DNA from: Verrucomicrobiota bacterium | GTDB taxonomy: Bacteria > Verrucomicrobiota > Verrucomicrobiia > Chthoniobacterales > UBA10450 | Length of the DNA: 11,041 nucleotides | Direction: 5' to 3' | Assembly (NCBI GenBank): GCA_003221375.1 | Contig: QHRI01000058.1 | Coordinates: 1 to 11,041 of the forward strand | Part shown: piece by piece, positions 6,759 to 11,041 of the stretch | Layout: each line of letters begins with the position of its first letter | Position numbering within the stretch: position 1 is the stretch's first letter | Made by a program: the position numbers and the translations under genes | Notes under the pieces: model-generated | What the model was told of the DNA's origin: nothing | Databases searched by the model: none | Seen by the model: only the letters and a program-made list of their open reading frames with translations

Positions 6759-7160
6759 ATGAATGATTACTCACAACCTCCCGCGGGAAAAATCTCGGTG
6801 CACGGCAATGGCCTGGGCGTGCCGTCGCCCGAGCAGGTCGAAAGACGCGCACGGGAAATTGCGATGATCGATGAACGCAATCCCGACGAGTTTACCGAAG
6901 CAGACTGGAGACAGGCTCGCCATGAATTGATGGGTGCGGAAAATAACACGCCACCGGAAGAGACTCCGGATAATGCCGGGCTTACGGAAGAGTGGAGCGT
7001 GGTGGCCAGCTCCAAGGGCCACCGGATGCCGCGCCCCGGTACCGAGGAAGAGGAAACGGTCGGCGAGCATTGCGTGATCGACGGTCTCGAGGAAGCGACT
7101 CATGATCAGATGCTCGAAGCGCGTCGGGAAGAACTCGAACAAGAGGGAGAAAACCTTTGA
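6759..7160 (+). CDS. Small acidic protein of unknown function, coupled to egtB
   Basis: A 133-residue soluble, very acidic protein without signal peptide or membrane segment. I do not recognise its function. Residues of the segment VERRAREIAMIDERN (about 26-40) and TEADWRQARHELMG (about 44-57) resemble the pattern of DUF2934-type small helical proteins (RARELA...D+..A+.EL), but only weakly. The C-terminal half is rich in Glu, Thr and Gly and ends in a helix, MLEARREELEQEGENL. ATG 6759 is chosen; TTG at 6753 would add two residues. Its stop overlaps the TTG start of egtB (7157-7160), so the two are probably translationally coupled. The position suggests a link to ergothioneine formation or merely a shared promoter. 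Confidence 0.7.
   Translation: MNDYSQPPAGKISVHGNGLGVPSPEQVERRAREIAMIDERNPDEFTEADWRQARHELMGAENNTPPEETPDNAGLTEEWSVVASSKGHRMPRPGTEEEETVGEHCVIDGLEEATHDQMLEARREELEQEGENL
7143..7149 (+). promoter_or_regulatory. Shine-Dalgarno sequence that sets the TTG start of egtB
   Basis: GAGGGAG lies 7 bases before the TTG at 7157 and is the strongest ribosome binding site seen in the window. It lies within the last codons of the upstream gene. It supports the rare TTG start and the overlap of stop and start. Confidence 0.7.
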
Positions 7161-8509
7161 GTCCGGTTTCAGCTGAAGCCGCCACCGACACGGTCGCGGC
7201 CAAAACACGGGATTCTCATCCGGGGACAGGCCGCGTTGAGCGCCTTCTTACCCGTTTTCATCAAATCAGAGACTTCACCAACAGTCTCTGCGCGGGTCTC
7301 GAGCCTGAAGACTGTGTCGTCCAGTCGATGCCCGACGTGAGCCCGACAAAATGGCATCTCGCCCATACCACCTGGTTTTTTGAAACGTTTATCCTCAAGA
7401 AATTCAGTCCCGGTTATCGCTCCGAAATTCCGCAATACGCTTATCTGTTTAATTCGTACTACAATGCCGCTGGCGACATGCACCGGCGCGATCTACGCGG
7501 ATTAATATCGCGCCCAACGGTGGGGGAAGCACAGCGCTATCGCGCATCGATCGATTCGCATATCGACAATCTACTTTCCGGTGCGGATGAAAGGTTACTC
7601 GATGAAATCGAACCGATCGTCGTTCTCGGGATTCACCATGAGCAACAACACCAGGAATTGCTGGTCACGGATATCAAGCACGTGTTCGCGCAGAACCCAC
7701 TTTATCCTGTCTTTCGCGGTGAGGCGCGTCACTCCGTGCGCGCCGAAGAACGGACGGCAACGGAGTGCCATCCCTACCACTTCATCGAGTTCGATGAAGA
7801 AATCGTCGAGATTGGGTATGATGGCCGCGGATTCGCCTACGACAACGAAGGGCCCCGGCACCGAGCGTTGGTTCCCGCGTTTAGACTTGCTACGCGGCCG
7901 GTCACAAATGGCGAGTACATGGCATTCATTGAAGATAATGGTTATGCACGACCGGAATTTTGGTTGTCACTGGGATGGATGACCGTGAATGACCAACGCT
8001 GGCAGGCACCCCTTTATTGGACAAAACACGAAGGCGCCTGGTGGAACTTTACTCTTTCAGGATTTCGTCCAGTCGACGAATCCGAACCCGTGACGCACCT
8101 GAGTTATTTCGAAGCTGACGCGTATGCGAACTGGGCAGGAGCGCGTCTTCCGACAGAGTTCGAATGGGAGCGCGCTGCGCTCCATTGTCCGATCGAAGGA
8201 AATTTTGTCGATGATGAGAAGTTTCACCCGCGTTCGCTGGCCACTTCAGAAAAAGATGGGCGCCTTCACCAAATGTTTGGCGATGTTTGGGAATGGACGC
8301 GCAGCGCCTATTCTCCTTATCCAGGCTATCGCGCCGCGCCAGGCGCGCTTGGTGAATACAATGGCAAGTTCATGTGCAACCAATATGTTTTGCGTGGCGG
8401 TTCCTGCGCCACTTCGCGCAGTCATATTCGCCGGACTTACCGCAATTTCTTCCAACCGGAGAAACGCTGGCAGTTTACAGGGATCCGACTCGCACGCGAT
8501 CCACAATGA
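7157..8509 (+). CDS. egtB: Ergothioneine biosynthesis sulfoxide synthase EgtB
   Basis: Non-haem iron enzyme that joins hercynine to a cysteine-containing thiol with oxygen, giving the sulfoxide precursor of ergothioneine. The 450-residue protein has the EgtB plan: an N-terminal DinB_2 helical domain (about 30-180) and a C-terminal FGE-sulfatase domain (about 215-448). Expected iron ligands are His70 (WHLAHTTWFFE), His161 and His165 (HHEQQHQE). The C-terminal domain shows the usual motifs RPVTNGEYMAFI (247-258), ARLPTEFEWERAA (329-341), GDVWEWT (375-381) and LRGGSCATSRSHIRRTYRNF (412-431). Tyr101-Tyr102 lie 32 residues after His70, the arrangement I recall from Chloracidobacterium EgtB, which uses cysteine directly. 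Start TTG is backed by a good ribosome binding site. It is followed by egtD after 47 bp. Confidence 0.96.
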   Translation: MSPVSAEAATDTVAAKTRDSHPGTGRVERLLTRFHQIRDFTNSLCAGLEPEDCVVQSMPDVSPTKWHLAHTTWFFETFILKKFSPGYRSEIPQYAYLFNSYYNAAGDMHRRDLRGLISRPTVGEAQRYRASIDSHIDNLLSGADERLLDEIEPIVVLGIHHEQQHQELLVTDIKHVFAQNPLYPVFRGEARHSVRAEERTATECHPYHFIEFDEEIVEIGYDGRGFAYDNEGPRHRALVPAFRLATRPVTNGEYMAFIEDNGYARPEFWLSLGWMTVNDQRWQAPLYWTKHEGAWWNFTLSGFRPVDESEPVTHLSYFEADAYANWAGARLPTEFEWERAALHCPIEGNFVDDEKFHPRSLATSEKDGRLHQMFGDVWEWTRSAYSPYPGYRAAPGALGEYNGKFMCNQYVLRGGSCATSRSHIRRTYRNFFQPEKRWQFTGIRLARDPQ

Positions 8510-8556
8510 ATCGATAAAGCGCGGCCGCCAGTCGCGCGCCAAACGATTATGCGATA

Positions 8557-9537
8557 ATGACTGCAGACCAGCTCACGACCACACAACCTCCATCTGCGAT
8601 TCCGCCGGCAACTTCTGATTTGCTCTCAGATGTCATCGCGGGGCTTTCGTCCGACCCACGTACGCTGCCTTGCAAGTATTTCTATGATGAGCAAGGCGCC
8701 GCGTTGTTCCAAAAAATTTGCGAGCTGCCGGAGTATTATATCACTCGAACTGAGATCGATATTCTGAGTCGATATCATGCCGAAATCGCATCGCAAATTG
8801 GTCCGAATGTCGAGCTGATTGGGCTTGGAACTGGCGCGGGGACAAAGACAAGGATTCTCATCGAAGCGCTGGACAAACCCGCTGTTTACATCCCTGTCGA
8901 TATCTCCGAAAAGCAGCTGCGTAAATCGACTGCGGTCTTCCAAAAGATTTTTCCCAATCTCGAAATTCTGCCTGTGTGCGCCGATTACTTGCAGCCTGTC
9001 GTGTTGCCTTCACCCCGCCGCGAGGCTGCCCGTAACGTCGTTTATTTCCCCGGATCGACGATCGGCAATTTCGAGCCAAATGAGGCGTTAGAATTTTTGC
9101 GACGCATTGCCAATGTTTCGGGTCGAGGCGGCGGGCTGCTCATCGGCGCGGATTTGCAAAAAGATCAAAACGTGATCGAAGCCGCGTACAACGACAGCGC
9201 CGGCGTTACGGCCGAATTCAATTTGAACTTACTGGCGCACATTAATCGGAAAACCGGTGCAAATTTCGATCTGAACCAATGGCAACATCGCGCTATTTAC
9301 AACTCTGAAGCAGGCCGCATCGAGATGTATTTGATCAGCCAGGCTGATCAAACGGTTCGCATACAGGATCGAGAGTTTCACTTCCGCGCGGGTGAAAGGA
9401 TTCTGACCGAGCATTCCTACAAGCACACACCCGAGGGTTTCATCTCCCTGGCTGGCAAGGCCGGATTTGATTTCGTCAAATTGTGGACCGACGACGCTCG
9501 GTTGTTTGGAGTTTTTTATTTTGTAACCGCTATGTGA
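8557..9537 (+). CDS. egtD: L-histidine N-alpha-methyltransferase EgtD
   Basis: SAM-dependent enzyme that adds three methyl groups to histidine to give hercynine, the first step of ergothioneine synthesis. Length (326) is normal. N-terminal motif CKYFYDEQGAALFQKICEL (39-57) leads into PEYYITRTE. The SAM-binding loop is LGTGAGTKTR (90-99). YFPGSTIGNFEP (163-174) and AYNDSAGVTAEFNLN (210-224) are family signatures. Asn171, Tyr211, Glu285 and Ser287 correspond by motif and spacing to the histidine-binding residues N166, Y206, E282 and S284 of Mycolicibacterium smegmatis EgtD, so histidine specificity seems intact. The SAM loop differs slightly from the usual ELGSG form (GLGTG here). ATG 8557 follows egtB by 47 bp containing a small GC-rich inverted repeat. 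No egtA, egtC or egtE is in the window. Confidence 0.96.
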   Translation: MTADQLTTTQPPSAIPPATSDLLSDVIAGLSSDPRTLPCKYFYDEQGAALFQKICELPEYYITRTEIDILSRYHAEIASQIGPNVELIGLGTGAGTKTRILIEALDKPAVYIPVDISEKQLRKSTAVFQKIFPNLEILPVCADYLQPVVLPSPRREAARNVVYFPGSTIGNFEPNEALEFLRRIANVSGRGGGLLIGADLQKDQNVIEAAYNDSAGVTAEFNLNLLAHINRKTGANFDLNQWQHRAIYNSEAGRIEMYLISQADQTVRIQDREFHFRAGERILTEHSYKHTPEGFISLAGKAGFDFVKLWTDDARLFGVFYFVTAM

Positions 9538-9538
9538 G

Positions 9539-9603
9539 GCAGACAATCCTGTCTGCGCCGAGTTGCGTATTTGCGGCCTAAGAACTTGCAGGCAGGGTTG
9601 CCT
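9539..9603. repeat. Two small hairpins in the egtD to ABC-ATPase gap
   Basis: Perfect hairpin gcagaca (9539-9545), loop atcc, tgtctgc (9550-9556), starting one base after the egtD stop, and hairpin aggca (9590-9594), 4-base loop, tgcct (9599-9603). No T-run follows either, so they are probably dispersed palindromic elements rather than a standard terminator, although they could still separate or stabilise the messages of the two gene pairs. Confidence 0.6.
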
Positions 9604-9618
9604 ACATCACGGCCCCTA

Positions 9619-10362
9619 ATGAGCGCCCTTGTTAACCTTGTCGATGTAAGCAAGCACTACGCGGGCGCAACGGCGTTGCATTCGACAAATCTTTCCGTCG
9701 AACGCGGCAAGACCACCGTTCTTATTGGGCCAAGTGGCTGCGGCAAATCGACCTTGCTTCGCTTGATCATTCGTTTGATTGAGCCCGACTCCGGCTCGAT
9801 CGAGTTCGACGATGAACTGATCACATCCGATATCATCGGCACGCTGCGTCGGCGGATTGGATACGTGATTCAGGAGGGCGGATTGTTTCCCCATCTGACT
9901 GCACGCGCCAATGTCCTGTTGATGGCGCGCCACATCGGCAAACCCGAGGATAAGATGCAGAACAGGCTGGCCGAATTGTGCGAACTGACGAGATTTTCTG
10001 TCAATCTGCTCTCACGGTATCCCGTCGAACTTTCCGGAGGTCAACGGCAACGCGTTGGCTTGATGCGCGCATTAATGCTTTCACCGGAACTATTGTTGCT
10101 CGATGAGCCGCTTGGCGCTCTGGATCCGCTGGTAAGGGCTTCTTTGCAAAAAGATCTCAAAGAAATTTTTGCGCGGCTGCAGCAAACGGTGCTCTTCGTC
10201 ACCCACGATCTGGCAGAGGCGGCTTATTTTGGTGATGAAATCGTCCTCATGAACGAGGGCCGAATCGTGCAACGGGGTCCGGTCTCTGACCTGCGCGACC
10301 AACCAACCGACCCTTTCGTGTCGGAATTCATCAACGCGCAACGCGGAGTCACGCTGACATGA
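9619..10362 (+). CDS. ABC transporter ATP-binding protein, OpuCA/ProV type (possible EgtV-like)
   Basis: Cytoplasmic ATPase that drives a betaine-type importer. The 247-residue protein has all ABC motifs: Walker A GPSGCGKST (37-45), Q-loop Gln85 in YVIQEGG, signature LSGGQ (138-142), Walker B LLLLDEP (158-164), and switch His196 in VTHD. Best family fit is the glycine betaine/osmoprotectant branch, but without the C-terminal CBS domains found in OpuCA and ProV. ATG 9619 is chosen; a TTG at 9571 adds 16 residues that come from the palindromic gap and precede the natural strand. The stop overlaps the next start as ATGA (10359-10362), so ATPase and binding protein are translationally coupled. 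Substrate is open: an osmoprotectant, or ergothioneine/hercynine given egtB and egtD just upstream. Confidence 0.93.
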   Translation: MSALVNLVDVSKHYAGATALHSTNLSVERGKTTVLIGPSGCGKSTLLRLIIRLIEPDSGSIEFDDELITSDIIGTLRRRIGYVIQEGGLFPHLTARANVLLMARHIGKPEDKMQNRLAELCELTRFSVNLLSRYPVELSGGQRQRVGLMRALMLSPELLLLDEPLGALDPLVRASLQKDLKEIFARLQQTVLFVTHDLAEAAYFGDEIVLMNEGRIVQRGPVSDLRDQPTDPFVSEFINAQRGVTLT

Positions 10363-11041
10363 AATTCGTTCGCACTGCATTGGCAGGGCGCGACCGGTCC
10401 GAGCCGGACGGACATCTCGGGCGCCGCGGATGGCCCGACGGTCCGTCCCTACCATTTTTGCTTCTTTTCGCGGCAGTTGTTTCGACGCATGCGAACCCAG
10501 TCATTATCGGCTCGAAAAAATTCACCGAGTCCTACGTTCTCGGTGAAATCTCCCAGCGTGCGCTCAATGATGCTGGTGTTGCAGCGGAACATCGCCAGGG
10601 AATGGGCGGCACAATCATCCTCTGGCAAGCGCTCCAAGGGGGACAGATCGATGGCTATCCGGAATACACGGGAACCATCGGGCAAGAAATTCTGAAAAAC
10701 GATCGGCAACTTTCGTTTCAGGAAATTCGAGAGGCGCTTGGAAAATTCGGAGTGGGCATGACAGAACCGCTTGGGTTCAACATCACCTACGCATTGGTCA
10801 TGCGACGCAGTGAAGCGCAGCGCCTGGCAATTCGTACTATCAGCGATCTACGAAAGCATCCAGAGCTCAGAATCGGGCTGACCCATGAATTTCTCGACCG
10901 ACAGGATGGGTGGCAGCCGTTGCGCGAGCGTTACGGGCTTCCTCAACAGAGCGTCATTGGGATTGATCATGCGCTCGGTTATGCCGCACTGGCCAATGGC
11001 TCGATTGACGTGAAGGACGCCTATTCGACCGACGCAAAGAT
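10359..11041 (+). CDS. OpuAC/OpuCC-type betaine-binding protein, signal peptide split by a repeat (3' end outside window)
   Basis: Periplasmic substrate-binding domain of a quaternary-amine ABC importer; 227 codons are visible without a stop. Family motifs are IIGSKKFTESYVLGEI (49-64), GGTIILWQAL (83-92) and DGYPEYTGTI (98-107), the last typical of betaine binders. The N-terminus is odd: MKFVRTALA, then about 21 charged, Gly/Pro/Arg-rich residues (10-30), then the hydrophobic core LPFLLLFAAVV (31-41) and a cleavage site after Ala45 (THA). The charged stretch is encoded by the 72-bp element at 10382-10453, so the signal peptide has an in-frame insertion. The start overlaps the ATPase stop. A fused permease domain may follow beyond the edge, as in SBP-permease fusions of this family; this cannot be seen. 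Confidence 0.9.
   Translation, partial: MKFVRTALAGRDRSEPDGHLGRRGWPDGPSLPFLLLFAAVVSTHANPVIIGSKKFTESYVLGEISQRALNDAGVAAEHRQGMGGTIILWQALQGGQIDGYPEYTGTIGQEILKNDRQLSFQEIREALGKFGVGMTEPLGFNITYALVMRRSEAQRLAIRTISDLRKHPELRIGLTHEFLDRQDGWQPLRERYGLPQQSVIGIDHALGYAALANGSIDVKDAYSTDAK
10382..10453 (+). repeat. 72-bp palindromic element inserted in frame in the signal peptide
   Basis: Ends are an imperfect inverted repeat, ggcaggg (10382-10388) and ccctacc (10447-10453). Inside, ggacggac (10406-10413) pairs exactly with gtccgtcc (10441-10448), and tcgggc (10417-10422) pairs exactly with gcccga (10433-10438), giving one long hairpin. A smaller inverted repeat gtccg/cggac lies near the left end. Length is 24 codons, so the reading frame is kept. 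Confidence 0.85.

Noticed and set aside
6657..6760. Sequencing frameshift at the run of A/T as the cause of the missing hydrolase N-terminus
   Set aside because: I read the other two minus-strand frames upstream of 6657 and found no HGxPGSR-like segment, so a single-base shift does not recover the missing part.
8510..8556. GC-rich inverted repeat (gcgcg/cgcgc) between egtB and egtD as a terminator
   Set aside because: The stem is only 5 bp with no T-run, and the two genes act in one pathway, so termination here is unlikely.
9571..9618. TTG start adding 16 residues to the ABC ATPase
   Set aside because: The added residues come from the hairpin-rich gap, and the natural first strand of the ATPase begins right after the ATG at 9619.
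1..11041. CRISPR array, tRNA, rRNA, integrase or toxin-antitoxin genes
   Set aside because: No regularly spaced direct repeats, no cloverleaf-like tRNA sequence with CCA-end geometry and no recognisable mobile-element protein were seen; the repeats present are short palindromes at irregular places.

Overview
The window looks like a soil-type Verrucomicrobiota chromosome, probably close to Chthoniobacterales/Spartobacteria. This is inferred from gene content and from the many short GC-rich palindromic elements between genes and inside gene ends, which I associate with that group from memory; no search was run. GC is moderate, genes are densely packed on both strands, and there is no rRNA, tRNA, CRISPR array, IS transposase or phage gene.

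Layout. Positions 1-2632 carry three minus-strand genes: ku (bacterial end joining), rpsN (the 89-residue zinc-free form of ribosomal protein S14) and a CorC/HlyC-type membrane protein whose last codons lie outside the window. Positions 2750-4669 carry plus-strand tatA, a stand-alone acyl carrier protein and a GT4 glycosyltransferase. Positions 4755-6657 carry two minus-strand genes, a LOG-family protein and an alpha/beta hydrolase that seems to have lost its N-terminal part. From 6759 to the right edge everything is on the plus strand: a small acidic protein of unknown function, egtB, egtD, an ABC ATPase and the start of an OpuC-type betaine-binding protein that runs off the edge.

The main functional unit is the ergothioneine block. 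EgtD trimethylates histidine to hercynine and EgtB adds oxidised sulfur to hercynine. The EgtB active-site spacing matches the cysteine-using (type II) enzyme of Chloracidobacterium better than the mycobacterial one. The two genes are followed on the same strand by an ATPase and a betaine-type binding protein. The family is the one that includes the ergothioneine importer EgtUV, so the neighbouring transporter may carry ergothioneine or hercynine rather than an osmoprotectant.

The most unusual signal is how palindromic elements shape the proteins. A 72-bp element (10382-10453) sits in frame inside the signal peptide of the binding protein, and removing it on paper restores a textbook signal peptide. 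An inverted pair of another element lies between the convergent glycosyltransferase and LOG genes: one copy encodes the last 19 residues of the glycosyltransferase, the other supplies the LOG stop codon. A third element supplies the hydrolase stop and a false upstream start for LOG. A fourth sits where the hydrolase loses homology to its family. This resembles the in-frame palindromic elements of Rickettsia.
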